NCBI GenBank assembly: GCA_907165065.1 | Contig: OU015523.1 | Span: forward strand, 121,399,523-121,463,522 | DNA length: 64,000 bases | Origin: Caprimulgus europaeus | Taxonomy: Eukaryota; Chordata; Aves; Caprimulgiformes; Caprimulgidae | Reading direction: 5' to 3' | Part shown: piece by piece, positions 13,599-26,471 of the stretch | Layout of the letters: each line of letters begins with the position of its first letter | How positions within the stretch are numbered: the stretch's first letter is position 1 | Notes under the pieces: model-generated | The model's input: only the letters and a program-made list of their open reading frames with translations | Databases searched by the model: none | What the model was told of the DNA's origin: nothing | Position numbers and translations under genes: made by a program

Positions 13599-16301
13599 AC
13601 AAGTACCTCGAGGAAGGGACCATCTCTTTGCTTTGCAGTGACACTGTACCCAGCACAGAGGGACTTTATCTTAAACTACACCTCTTGGCAGCAGACATAC
13701 CAGTAAGCTAAACAAGGACAGAGCATGGTGGTGAACGCTGCTGTCCCAGCTCCAAACCTTTGTGATATTTGAGTATTTGAGTAACTATTTATTTCCAGCT
13801 CCTGGGTTGGGAAAGGCAAACCCCCCAGCTATAAATCTTCTACTGGCAATTCAAGCCAGGGATGTCCTTTCCACACCATGTCCTTCCCAAACTCCAGCTG
13901 AGCAAGAGACCCAGGGCAGGAAGCAATGCAGCTGGAGCATCAGTACACTTCATCCTCCACCAATCTTCAGTGGACTGCTGGTTCCTCAGGACCTGCTGCC
14001 AGCCTCCAGAAGTTAAATTAATTTCAAGGAGCTCAGTGCTGCAGTTTGCTGACTCAGCCCCTGACAGATACTCAGCTCCAAATAATAAAAATGACAGAGA
14101 TCAGCTGTGTCAGACAAGGGAATCTGTGACCAAATGGGATTCATCCTGAAGCTGGGATTTCTGTCAGCAGCTTCTTCTGCTTCTGCAGAAACCCTGTGCA
14201 GGTCACGACCGACATCCAACAAATTGTCCAGTTGCAGTGCTGAGTCTCTTGAATCATAGAAAGACCTTCCAAAATGGGCTGAGGCAGACATGCAGATATT
14301 TTCTCCAATGAATGGACACAGCAGTGCATCTGTGTAGTCTGGAGGTAATAAATGGACAAGTGAAAACCCTTCTTTTAAAGAGCACCAGAATCCAGTGACT
14401 TCTTCAGTGGTGAGGTCTTCTAAAAATTATCTTGAAGTGTTTCAGAGCACTCAGACTAAAATTGTCAGGGCAGAAAATGATGTCAAACATTCCTTATTTC
14501 TAATCCTAGATTAGATGCATCTCTTAACCTTCCTAGACCAGCCAACCAGCCTGTGAAAGGGAGATAACGTTTACTTGCCTTCCTTGCTGATTGGTGTAAC
14601 ATTTATTAAATGCTGTTTGTGAAGCACTTTCAAAATGATGTGAGGAATTATTGCTGTTACAGTTCCATGCCATGTTTTGATGGTTTTCATTATTTTTCTG
14701 AATAGACCATGACTTTTCTCATCAGCTTTTCCACAGCACAGTTTTCATGTGATTGAGTCACTTTGTTTTAAGACATTGATGCTCTTTGTTTCTCTGGAAC
14801 ACCAGTAGCAAACTGTGTGGGTTCCCAGTCCATAGCAGTGCTCAGTAGTATGGGGTCATCTGGACCATCTTTGGTGTCACTGGTTTGGAGGAAAAATGGG
14901 AGCACACACGCAAGCAGTTACCTTGTTCCAGGGGTTGTGAGATAACTGCATAAAACTCACTGGCTTTGTGATTTGGAGTATTCACTGTAGGAAAATCTAT
15001 TCTTGAAAACATGCACCCAGTTGCCTTAAATTGGTTTAACAAATCAGTTTACTGATAGTGGGGCAATAACTGTGTTTTTAAAGTAAAGGAGTTTAAAGAC
15101 AAAATTGCATCAGTTTAGCTAAATTGGTTCCTAAGCTGATTTTCTTGCTTCAGGGTGTTGGTTTGTTTATTTTTGGTTTGGTTTTTGTTTGTGTTTTTTA
15201 TAGTTTGGTGGGTTTTTTTTGGCATGACCAAGCTTCAAAATTATTATCATAAGTAAAATTTCATTTTTAAAATGGCAGTGAACTGAATTTTTCACCCCCA
15301 TAAGTGGATTCACTGTGTTCTAGGTCTCTGCAAGCAGGTTTCATTATTACAGTTCTCAGATACAACCTGTAATAGCGACATTTGGTCATATTTAAGTCAT
15401 GTTATTTAGTGTGAGCAAAACTCTGTGATAACTTCAAGGCTTAAATGTGTTTTTAGCTTAATTATTGGGACATAGACTTTTTTTTTCAGATAATAAGGCA
15501 TGAAGATAAAATGACACCTCTCAAACCACTCATATGCAAAATTTCTCTGTAAAGCAAAGTTAATAGATAGGCAGAAGTATTGGTACTGGATTATAAACAA
15601 CACTTAAATAAAGCTTTAAATTCAATTAAACTGCTAGTTTATAGAGGTATCCCATCATATCCCATGGCTGTGAGTGTGGTGTTAACAGCAGAATAAGTGT
15701 ATAGATGTTTTCAGCATCATGTACCTGCCATCACATTTGGAAACTTTGGCATGGCTCAGAAAGACCAAACACATGGACTTTCAGAGCAAAGAGATTAGAA
15801 AGGGTTACACTTTTCTGTTGGCTTGGGGGTTTTTGGAGGTTTTGGGGGTTTTTTTTTGAGCCTACTTTGTGGATAAATAGAGAATTTCATCCTTTGGACT
15901 GTCTCTCCAGAGTCTTTTAAGAAAAACAGAGCAATATGACTGTACAACAAGTATGATTTTTTTAAAGTGATAAAAAAGACATCAGAGATCAGCAGCAAAA
16001 CCAGAAATAAGATTATCTCGTTCCTTCATTCCCAAGATGGTTTTGCTCTTGTTAAATTTAATTTCACTAAGGGAAGCTGGAAGGAAGGTGTTTTCAGTTT
16101 GGGCTTTTCTGTTTGGTTTTGGTTTTAGCTTTTCTTCAGTTTATCAAGGTAACTTCAAAGCTGCATCCTGTGACTGAGATAAGCAGCTCACAGGCAACAG
16201 TGCCTGCTGAAATATACTGCCTGTCTCTGTCTGCTGGAGCCTGATGTGGAGGTGGTGCTTCAATTCTGCATCCTGTTTTGAGGATGCAGGACAGGCAAGG
16301 A

Positions 16302-17030
16302 TCATAGAATCATAGAAACATAGAAAGTTGTGAGTTGGAAGGGACCCACAAGGACCATCCAGTCCAACTCCTGTCCCTGCACAGGACAATCCCAACATTC
16401 ACACCATGTCCCTGAGGGCACATGTTGGCCAAATGCTGCTGGAATCTTGTCAGGCTTGGGGCCATGAGCACCTCCCTGGGGAGCCTGTGCCAGTGCTCCA
16501 CCACCCTCTGCCTCAAGAACCTTTTCCTCATAGCCAACCTCACCCTCCCCTGCCACATCTTCCTGCCATGTCCTCTGCTCCTGGCGTTGGTGGCCAGAGA
16601 GAAGAGCTCAGTGCCTGCCCCTCCTCTTCCCCTTGGGAGGAAGTTCTGGACCATGATGAGATCTCCTCTCAGTCTTCTCTTCTCCAGGCTGGACAACCCA
16701 AGTGACTTCAGCCTCTCCTCACACATCTTCCCCTCTAAACCCTTCCCCAATGTCGTGTCCCTCCTCTGGACACTCTCCAGCAGCTTTAGATCCTTTTTCT
16801 CCTGTGGTGCCCAAACTGCCCCCAGTGCTGGAGGTGAGGCCGCCCCAGTGCAGAGCAGAGCGGGACGATCCCCTCCCTGGCCCGGCTCGCAGTGCAGTGC
16901 TGGATGCCCCCAGGACATCTTGGCTGCCAGGACACACTGGTGGCTCATGTTCAACTTGCCATTGACCAGAACCCCCAGGTCCCTCTCTGCAGGGCTGCTC
17001 TCCCCTCAGCAGGTTACCATCCCTAACCCA
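16302..17030 (-). mobile_element. CR1 LINE 3' fragment, 0.73 kb, long open frames both strands
   Basis: The + strand starts atcatagaatcatagaaaca and ggaagggacccacaaggacc. On the - strand a 214-codon frame (16310-16954) retains the CR1 ORF2 C-terminal pattern: [20 protein letters not shown], then HWHRLPREVLMAPSL. The opposite strand is also open for 216 codons (16422-17072). This is a GC-rich subfamily distinct from the others. It is not a host gene. Confidence 0.92.
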
Positions 17031-18892
17031 GGCTCAATGAAGCCAAGAACTGCTCACAAAGCAGTGAAATGAAGGTGTTTCCAAATAAAAACTCTTTCCC
17101 ACTTGCCTAAAAACTTGTTGAGCATCATTTGTAATGTTTGTTTCTTTCCTCCTGTTTGCCCCTTTCAGTGCCCAGATTCATGCAGAGCAAACTTCTCCCT
17201 CCTAGCTGAAGGGCTTTGCCAAATGCTAATTGACTGTTAAAAATGTTCTCATCGAAGTACAAATGCTGTGCAGCTTTGCTGGCAAGGACCAGCAAATTAC
17301 TCGTCAGGCTGTTGCAAGCCAAGCTCCATAGGTCTGGGAAGCTGATGCCCCCACTTGAGTGAAAGAATAAACATGTCTTTAGCTTTTGAAAATGCTTTCC
17401 ACTCCCTCCCATGGACTCAATTTAACATTCTTTCCTCAATGACTTTCTTTTCATAATTATATTTACTAAATGTCACCTCAGTCTATTGGCCATAAAGAAA
17501 AAAAAAATCATTCTCTTGAATGATTGCTTGCCAAAGATTTTTCTTTTACAAATAGTTCATACTTGTTGTTGCTGCTCTGGGATTTTTGCAGCTGATCTGA
17601 AAGCCTCATAGTTATTTTTTTTTAAATAATTCTAAATACTTTTTTTCAGCTTCTTTCTTACCTTGTAGTTACAGGGTGCACCAAGTCTGGCTTTGGGCTG
17701 TCAGAGTGCCTCCAGATCCTGGTTCTCATGCACAGAGAAGTATTTAAGCACATGAGCAGCTCTGTTGAAGCCAGGAGCCCGTTCATATGCTTAAAATCTG
17801 TGTGAGACTGTCATGCAGTAGCACCAAGCATCGAAAGTGAGAAGCTGGGATGAGAAAACTTTCTTTGCCTGAAACACACATTTGGCATTGCAACCAACAG
17901 ATACTGAGAAAAAAACAACCAAACAAGCAAAAAGAAGCAAACAAAAAAACCCCCAAAGAAACAAAAATGAGATGTGTTCAAATTGTGCTGAAATCCCTTC
18001 CGTTCTCAATTAACACCTTTTCTTTTGAGTCTATATGTAGTGGATACATCCTGTGTACTTCATAAAATCTCCATCTCTGACAAGATGTGAAGTTTAAATA
18101 CAAAATTAAGAAAAACCCTCAAATCCTATGCCAACATCTTTACATCCAAGGGACAAATATTTCCCTTCTCAAGATCACTTCCTTTCACACAGCTCTGTAG
18201 GGCTGTCTGTTGGCCTGACATAATATTATCCAACACTAACCCTGGCAGAAAAGCCACGTGGCTGGAGGTAGCATAGGATGAAGCTGCAGTAATTTATCTG
18301 CCCTGCTCTAAATGATTAAGAGTTAAAGAATTCTATGTGCTGAGCTCCTGCACAGCATTCATTTCTTCCCCGTGCCTGGTACACCAGGCTCAGTCCATGA
18401 CTGGGCTCCACATGTTCCTTGGGTTACATTAGGTATTAGTCAGGTTAGCAGGTATGCCAAGACAATTTATATGGTGGTGTGTCAGAGAAACTACTTTCCA
18501 GATAGTTTATTTCATCGTGTGAATTGATTCAATCTGTGTCTGCTTTTGGATGGTAAATACTTTAAGAAAAAATAAATTAAAAAAAAAAGAAAATGGGTAT
18601 TTATGGTCTAATAACAGTAGAAAAGCAACAGCAAAGATAAACAGTTGTCTCAAAAAAAAAAAAAGGATGGGTATGTTTTTAATATTCATGGGAACAATGT
18701 GTGAAGAAGCTGAGTTTGTACTCCTGCATCTGCTGCTTGCTCTTACTCAACTAAAGCCTCTCTGGGCTGAAGGTTTTAGGCTTCTGAAATGTGGCTGATG
18801 AGATTTCTTGCAATTATTTTCCTTGCTAGGGAATTGTCACACGTGGACAAGGTGGTGCTTGCATTAACTTTGTATTCCATCTCTTAAAACAG

Positions 18893-19154
18893 CTTTGACC
18901 TCGTGACCATTGGTGGCATCTCCATTATCCTGCACTTTGAGCGGGCTCCCTTCATCACCCAGGAGCACACGCTGTGGCTGCCATGGGATCGCTTCTTCGT
19001 GATGGAAACCATCGTCATGAGGCACGAAGAGAATGAGATCCCAAGCTGTGACCTCAGCAACTTTGCCCGGCCCAACCCTGTGGTCTCCCCATCTCCTCTA
19101 ACAGCTTTTGCAAGTTCCTGCTCGGAGAAAGGTCCTATTGTTCCTGAGATCCAG
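18893..19154 (+). CDS. TENM4: TENM4 exon: rest of transthyretin-like domain, start of FN-plug
   Basis: This 262-nt exon contributes one base to the junction Ser and then 87 complete codons. It begins [20 protein letters not shown], continues through [20 protein letters not shown] and ends PIVPEIQ. The first half completes the transthyretin-like fold. The second half, with [20 protein letters not shown], leads into the FN-plug that closes the bottom of the YD shell in known teneurin structures. The acceptor is modest (ctcttaaaacag, with purines next to the AG) but the upstream tract tgtattccatctctt is pyrimidine-rich. The donor is gtatgaac, and the intron after it is phase 0. This exon separates TENM4 from its paralogs most clearly: the [14 protein letters not shown] region is TENM4-like. 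Confidence 0.96.
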
Positions 19155-20617
19155 GTATGAACCTTCTGAGCCAAGGAGAAAATATTCCATCTCCTTTCAG
19201 TGCTTCTTTTGCCTACTTTGAGGAACACAAACAGAACTATTCTGTGTCTTTTCTCTATTTCCCTGGTTTCCTAAAAATTATTCCCCATTTGTTGCACCAT
19301 TTTTCAGCTGTTTTCTAGGAGCACTCGTTCACAAGCACACACTTCACCAGAAGGTTTCTTATCCCTGAGAGATAGAGGCACAGCACTTGTGGCTGACAGC
19401 AAAAACCTATGTTGGCTCTTCTTCCCCTCTCATACACAGGAGGTGGGCTGGGACCTTGTGTGACCCACAACAAGCCTTTGTGCAGCCCTTTGGCATTCAA
19501 TAAGCCCAGCACGAGGCTTGTGGACCACTTAAAGCTCTAATGCCTTTCTTCTGTTCAGGAGCAAATTTCACCCACTGGCTATTGCAGGTCTCAGTGGTGA
19601 AGTGTTGGATGTAAACTTTCTCAGTGTTTGAAGGCATATCTCTCACTCTACAAAGCTGCTGAGATGTGCAGTCAGCCAGCAGAAGGCTGGCAGATGGCCA
19701 GCCTGCGGAGAACCTGGGTTTTATTGTATTTCATGACATTTGGGATAGATGAGCAAAGTGAGGGGTTACTTTTAATTTCTTATCCCCATTTTCCTTGTTT
19801 AAGGAAGTGTGAGTGAGATAATTTAACAAGTTTGCTGTGGATTCAAAGTATTTTGCTGAATGTAAAGTTACATTTTAAAATGAATAGTCCAAGCAACTGA
19901 TTTATCAATTTTCCCTAAAAATACTCACTGTGTTGAAATACATGGATGTAGCAGCATTCAAGCTTTCCTTTCTTGGGTATGTTATTCCCTGGGTTTTAGA
20001 TGCCAGCATTCAGCATGTCCTGGGTATTGCTTTTAGTAACAAATAATAGTCTGCCAAGGTAGAAATAATAACAAGTGTAGCGACAAATTGTGTGCTTCCT
20101 GCTTGACTTCTTTGGGGTTGCAATAGCATTAATGAGGAAAGAAGTCATTTTATATCTTCTCATTTTAATACACCAGGTACTGAACCCAGCAATGAATAAA
20201 GCTAGTGGTCTCTTTACCTTTCCCTCTGGACCAAATCTTGTGATCTTTCTCACACTAATTTGCAATTACAGTCACTAGATTTGTCCCAGCATAATTACCA
20301 ATTAAGTCCCATATCTTGTAAAGTCCATCAAATTGCAAATTCTTGGTTCAATTTTCATATCTCTCTTTTTTGCTAAACACCTTGCAAGGTAATGTTCCAT
20401 GCTGCCTGAGAAAGAAGCAAATATCTGATACAATGCCACTATAATCATAACTTCACTCATTATTTGGTAGGATACTCACTAGATTGTATTAATTACATCT
20501 AATGAACTAAAACATTCTAAAACTCCTCTTCAATAGGAGGGCATGTCTTTCTATTGACTGTGGAAGCAGACAGGGATGTAGATCATAAGCAATGGTTTGA
20601 TACAGTTCCTTGACCAT

Positions 20618-20880
20618 AGATCTTAGAATTACAGCCTGGTTTGGGTTGGAAGGGACCTTTCAAGGTCACCTAGTCCAACCCCCCTGCAGTGAGCAGGGAC
20701 ATCTTCAACCAGATCAGGTCGCTCAGAGCCCCATCCAACCTGACCTTGAATGTTTCCATGGATGGGGCATCTACCACCACTTTGGGCAACGTGGACCAGT
20801 GCTTCACCACCCTCATCATAGACGTTTAGTGCCATTTGAAATGTCCTGGAAATATTTAGCTTGGCCTCCAACTGCCAATC
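20618..20880 (-). mobile_element. CR1 LINE 3' fragment, old
   Basis: The diverged tail has lost the intact ATTCTATG repeats (ttagaattacagcctggttt) but keeps gggttggaagggacctttca and aacccccctgcagtgagcag. The subfamily is shared with the copy at 45030. Confidence 0.87.
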
Positions 20881-21843
20881 CAGAATGATTTCCCTATCAG
20901 TGTCCTACATTTTATCTGCCAACCCCTTGTGAATGTCACAGATAACTCGAATATCCCAAATTGCACTGGACACCTGTAGTTATGGAGTCGAATTAAGACC
21001 TAAGTGGGATTCATTTTGAGATTATGGCACCTAAATAAAGTGTTCATGTGCAGTCATCAGGATGTGTGCTGGATGTCTGAGCTCTCATTAAAACTGACAG
21101 CAATCTAATCAATATTGTCAGCAGAGCCTACAGATCAATTAAGCTGACCATCTTGAAGGCATCTGGTTCCCACTGACGGTATTGGTTAGATCTCCACTGA
21201 CAATAATTGATGCTTACATACCTACCTTGCATGCACACACTTCCATGTTGGCACTTGGATTTAGATGTCTTAAACTGGAATTGAATCCCACACTTAAGTT
21301 TATGTGGCAACATAAACTTAAGAAGACCCCACCTCTGCTCATTTGCAATGGAGAAACCTAAAAGAGTAGTTCAGAGGAGACTCCTGTCTTTCAGGTTCCT
21401 AAGTTTAGATAAGATGAAACCCATCCATGATGAGCAGTACTTTTCTCATGGCCCAAATTATCAAGCTAAAAGCTGTAAAACAGTATTTCACCTCAGACAT
21501 GGACAGCTGAAGGTTAACAGAGTTTGTGATGCAGGAGTATACAGGAGAATCTGATTTTATGGCAGAGTCCTCACTGTACTTCAGTTCACAGATGGACTAC
21601 TTTTCATTCCTATACTGGATATCCATGCAATAAAAAATAGCTTAGCTGTCAGTTTCTGCAGCTGCAGTTTATAACATGCCGTTTGCAGGAGAGAAATGTT
21701 AAATATAAAAGGTGTGAGCACAGAGCTGGGAGGAGGTGACAAGTGGATGGCAGGTCTGGGAAAGGGATTTGGACAAGTGGGCAGATAGGAACCTCATGAG
21801 ATACAGTGTCCTCTATCTGGATTCATTCAAAAGACCAAATAAA

Positions 21844-21960
21844 GAATCACAGAATCATAGAATGATATAAGTTGGAAGAGACCTTAAAGCTCATCCAGTT
21901 CCAACCCCCCTGCCAACAGCAGGGACACCTTCCACTAGATCAGGTTGCTCAAAGCTGCAT
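21844..21960 (-). mobile_element. CR1 LINE 3' tail, 0.12 kb
   Basis: Reverse-complement tail aatcacagaatcatagaatg, then ggaagagaccttaaagctca and the CAGCAGGGACACCTTCCACT block, ending at caaagctgca. Confidence 0.9.
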
Positions 21961-22361
21961 TAAAATATATTTTAAATGTTTGATTCAGGTAGCTAAAAAC
22001 AGGTTTGATGCCATTTAAGATGCCCTGAAGTGTCCCTTCAGGCCTCCAGCTGTAGCTTCAGAAAGGAGGAGATTTCAAGAAGGTCCATGTCAGATCTGTC
22101 ATCCCCTTGTAGAAGTTTTGGATACCATACAATATCTCAAAAGCATTAGATGAGTATGTTAAGCCCCCTGAATCAGGCCCTAAGTGCTTTTCTTTCTCAA
22201 AATTCCCTCTGAGCTGTAAGAGAACTGTGGAACCCAGCACACAGAAACAAGATTTTCTACATTGTCTCATGCAAAGAGTGAAAGAATTGTTACTAACAAA
22301 AGCACAGATCAACATGCAGGAGCAAGGGGAACATGTCAGTGAAAATTGCTAAATTATGAAA

Positions 22362-22549
22362 ATCACAGAGTGACAGAATAGTGGGGTTGGAAGGGACCTC
22401 AGGAGATCATCCAGTCCAACCCCCCTGCCAAAGCAGGTTCACCCAGGGCAGGTTGCACAGGAAAGCATCCAGGTGGGTTTTGAACATCTCCAGAGAAGGA
22501 GACTCCACAACCTCTCTGGGCAGCCTGTCCCAGGGCTCTGGCACCCTCA
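22362..22549 (-). mobile_element. CR1 LINE 3' fragment, 0.19 kb
   Basis: Reverse-complement tail aatcacagagtgacagaata, followed by ggttggaagggacctcagga and a segment ending ccagggctctggcaccctca. The same subfamily is seen at 1736 and 27760. Confidence 0.9.
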
Positions 22550-24292
22550 AAAATCCCTAATTAGCCTGAAGAACCAGCTCTTCTGCATGACCAGCCTGGT
22601 GGCTTTTAAAGAACAGCTTATATTGGTTAGGCTGTCATTACTATTGGTGCATTCAGAGTATTTTAAAGCTTATTTTTCCCTCTTCTCCCACCAGTGTCCT
22701 ACTGGATTATACTCCCTCTACCAATGCCCTGCTTTATTGCTAGTTCAGCATTATTTATAAGATACAAATACACTTTGGATAATCTGAATTACCATTTGAA
22801 CCCTGCTCTTCAAGCAAGCACCTTCCAACACAGCCCCTTGTGCTGCTCAGTGCCTTGGTGACATGGTGACACGGTGCTGACCCCTTCTCTGGAATGGTAG
22901 ACAGCAGGGACAGATCATGACAGAGAGAAATAATTATTTCTGACAGGGACAGAACAGACATTGCAAATAGGACCTATGTGACAATTATTTCTGCCTGGCT
23001 TTTTTCTAGGGGGGTTGTGTATGAAGACAGATTTGATACAAGGGACCACCTTTACTGCAGCTTGGCTCAGCTGGTCTCTGGTTGAGCCTGGTCCCAGCCC
23101 AGGTTGTTGCTGAGCTCATAAAATATATTTTTAAATTCCTAGGTTTTCCCAGTTCTGTCATTTTTCAGCTTCCCAAGCACTGAGATATGTAAATTGAAAA
23201 GGCTGTGTTAGACAAAGTAAATATTTATGAGCAGGGTGGAACAGCGCTTTAACTTCTGGATGTGTCCGTTTGTCAAGTGCTGCAACGCTCAGAGGCTGTA
23301 AGTTATCACTTGAAAATGTGTTGGGCCTTGGATAATAGAGTAGAAGAGATCCTTTTCAGGGGGCAGATTAAAAGATTTGTCATTATTTATGAGGCTAACC
23401 AGAAAATCTGTAAGAGATGAGCAACTTGTCACACCAGGGAAGTTTGCTGCTCCCACGTAGGAGTTGAGTATAGGAGCCAAGTAGCTTGGAGGACACCAGG
23501 ATGGTTGTGATCCCTTCCTGATGGGTGGATCTAAACCCACCTGCCTTCAAGCCTCCATGCCCTTCACATTATGAAAGCTGATTATTGCTGGGGGAGTATT
23601 TTCACAGCTCATTTAGTGTCCACCACACCAAAGGAGCACACACAACAGTGCCAGTTGTGACCTTCTGACACCTCCCATTATCAGGCCAAGTTTTCTGGCT
23701 CACTGCTAAGCTTCTATTGTCATCTTTTAAACTTTGATGAAAGTTGCCAGTTCGTGATGAAAATGTCCATGTTGGGTGCTTACCTCAGAGTGAAATTTTC
23801 TGGAAAGTGACAACTAATTTTTTTTCCCCCAAGAATTAAGAAATAAATGTCCTTTTTTTCTCAGTATTTTGCATGGGAGAACCAGCATGGTGTTGGGGGT
23901 GCACATGGTATTGCTTCCCAGAAAATTTCCCTGAGTTTCTCCAACTAAAAAAAAAAAAGAAATTTTGAGATCTGGTAATATTTTAGAAGGTAAATTAGCT
24001 AAAAATCCCATCTTTACTGAGACTTCTCTATTCTCAAAGCAGAACAGGGAAAGACAAAACTTTTCCTGCTGTTTCTTCAGTCTTCTGTGAAATTCTTTAC
24101 TGGAATGGAGATCTGTGAGATAACTGTCCCAGTCAACCAGAAATACCCACAGTGCATGGCTGGAGGAGGAAATGAAGCAACTCACCTAGAATATGGAGGA
24201 ATTTGGAAGAGGAAAGGAAGGGAGAATGCAAGGGACAGGAAAGGGGTTGTTGGTGGTAGGTAAGGCCAAGAGCTTCATCTGGCCAACAGATT

Positions 24293-24922
24293 AACCATGA
24301 GCCATCAATGTGCCCTTATGGCCAAGAAGGCAAATGGTCTCCTGGGGTGCATTGAGAAGAGTGTGGCCAGCAGGAAGTTCTCCTCCCTCTCCGTGTGCCC
24401 CAGTGAGGTCCCATCTGGGAGTGCTGTGTCCTGTTCTGGGCTCCCCAGTTCAAAAAAGACCAGGAACTGCTGGAGAGAGTCCAGCAGAGGCTACAGAGAT
24501 GATGAGGGGACTGGAGCATCTCCCATATGAGGAAAGGCTGAGACCTGGGTCTGTTTAGCCTGGAGGAGACTCAGAGAGGATCTCGTTAATGCTGATCAGT
24601 ACCTAAAGGGCGAGTGTGGAACGGACGGGGCCAGACTCTTTTCCATGGTGCCCAGTGATAGGACAAGGGGCAGTGGGCACAAGCTGGAACACAGGAGGTT
24701 CGCCTTAAACATGAGAAAAAACTTCTTTACTGTGAGGGTGCTGAAGCCCTGGGACAGGCTGCCCAGAGAGGGTGTGGAGTCTCCATCTCTGGAGATGTTC
24801 CAAACCCACCTGGATGCGAGTCTGTGTGACCTGCTCCAGGTGACCCTGCTTTGGCAGGGTGGTTGGACTAAATGATTTCCAGAGGTCACTTCCAACCCCA
24901 ACCATTCTGTGATTCCATGATT
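24293..24922 (+). mobile_element. CR1 LINE 3' fragment, 0.63 kb
   Basis: It starts in the ORF2 C-terminal region ([20 protein letters not shown]) and runs to ccattctgtgattccatgat. The frame is broken, with the KHRR-like block ([20 protein letters not shown]) in another frame. It is of the same type as the copies at 37256 and 27760. Confidence 0.92.
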
Positions 24923-25636
24923 CATCTCACAGGTAAGAGGGGAGGGAACTTTAAGCAAGGGCCAGTGTTAAGTAGGAACAAAAGTGAGATCAGATAATAA
25001 GGACCAGGACACAGGAAAGAAAAGGCGAGAAGTAGATCAGGCAAAGAGGAGCAGAGGTCAGGCAGGAGAGGAGCAGTTTCAAAGGAGGAGAGATGGGTAA
25101 GTCAGAGGAGGCAGGGTGGGAGTAGGATTCACTAATGACATGGAGAGAATAGCAGGTTACAACTGGGGGCAAGGAACATCCATAAGGATAGAGGCCACAG
25201 GCCAAGTAGGGCTTGATATTTTACTGGGAAAAAAGAAGCCAGGAGACAAAAATTAGCAGCCATAGAAACCTACTAAGATGAAAGACAGAAAATGAAAGCT
25301 CAACTGATGGGCTGAAATAATCTCAGACCTCAAGCTCCTTTCACCATGGGTCCTGGGACTCCTTTTAGCAGTGAGTCCCATCGTAAACACTGACTTAAAT
25401 GTGATACTTTGGTTCTCCCATGGAACAGAGATGGAGAAAGAACAGGGCATTTCTTGGCTTCCACAACTAACCCTATAAATTACATATATGATTTCATACT
25501 TGATGCCTACTAGGTGTGCTTTTTCAGACGTGTCTACCAGAGCTTTTATAAAGGTGTGTTTGATAAATTACAGCTTCACTGCCTTTTCCTGTCTGCTCAC
25601 TGCTGATTTAACACCTCCTGAATTGCTTTTCCACAG

Positions 25637-25904
25637 GCTCTACAGGAGGAGATTAACGTTTCCGGCAGTAAAATAAAAGTGAGTTACCTGAGCAGTCGCA
25701 CAGCTGGCTACAAATCAGTCCTGAGGATCAGCATGACCCACCCCACCATCCCTTTCAACCTCATGAAAGTCCACCTCATGGTGGCCGTCGAGGGACGCCT
25801 CTTCAGAAAGTGGTTTGCAGCTGCTCCAGACCTGTCCTATTATTTCATCTGGGATAAGACAGATGTCTACAGCCAGAAGGTGTATGGGCTCTCAGAAGCC
25901 TTTG
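25637..25904 (+). CDS. TENM4: TENM4 exon: FN-plug domain
   Basis: This 268-nt exon has 89 complete codons plus one base. It reads [40 protein letters not shown] and [20 protein letters not shown], and ends KVYGLSEAF. This is the fibronectin-plug region. The [15 protein letters not shown] and FIWDKTD motifs are hallmarks of vertebrate teneurins. The acceptor is cttttccacag and the donor gtaagtg. The final G combines with TT of the next exon to give Val. An NVS sequon near the start (after EEI) is discussed in the findings, because my recollection of mammalian TENM4 has a different residue there. The intron phases are 0 upstream and 1 downstream. Confidence 0.96.
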
Positions 25905-26407
25905 GTAAGTGACTCCAGGGCTTGTGTCTCTTTAGAAGCGGTGAAGTGGCAATGCACAGACCTTCTCCTACACCGGTATGGTCCAGTGCTAACGCGTACA
26001 ATGGTCCCGGCTGGTTCTCGGCTGTTTCCTTGGAGAGGATTGGGCCCAGCTGTTCAGACAGCACACGTTTCCCTGACAGATGAACACTTGTCTGTTCTCT
26101 GGCTCATGGCCCAGCACGTACATCCTGAGCTGCTACCATCATATTCACACAGAAGGAATGAACTGGGAGTAGAGGCGTTTGGCTACCTGTCACCTGTAGC
26201 CAAAAGCTGTCAGCACTGCTTTGAAAGCACCCCCTAGAACTGAGCCCTGACCTCCACTTCTCCTCGTGCCTGACCTTCAGGATTGTTCTAATCTTAGTTT
26301 CCCCTTCATTACCCGTTCAAGAGTGCCATCCCAAAGTGGGGCATGATGGTCTCCTCTCTTGTACCTTGTGGATTCATTTACATCTTCAAAAGATTGTCAG
26401 AAGCTGC

Positions 26408-26471
26408 AAGGCAGAGAATAGGAAGGCTCTGCATACTCCAAGGCAGAGAATAGGAAGGCTCTGCATACTCC
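26408..26471. repeat. Perfect 32-bp tandem duplication
   Basis: The 32-bp unit beginning aaggcagagaataggaaggc occurs twice head to tail with no mismatch, so the duplication is probably recent. Confidence 0.93.

Larger units (their letters stand above)
12345..18892 (+). other. TENM4: TENM4 intron, phase 2, 6.5 kb
   Basis: The intron runs from donor gtaagatg to acceptor cttaaaacag. It contains a short CR1 tail at 13427 and a 0.7-kb antisense CR1 at 16302. Poly-T/TTTG-rich stretches near 15150-15220 and 15830-15860 and A-rich stretches near 17905-17970 and 18575-18665 are low-complexity. I see no coding sequence in the rest. Confidence 0.88.
19155..25636 (+). other. TENM4: TENM4 intron, phase 0, 6.5 kb
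   Basis: The intron runs from donor gtatgaac to acceptor ccacag. It contains antisense CR1 fragments at 20618, 21844 and 22364 and a sense CR1 at 24293. The sequence around the last one (24190-24270 and 24925-25150) is strongly purine-biased on the + strand. No other features are supported. Confidence 0.88.
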
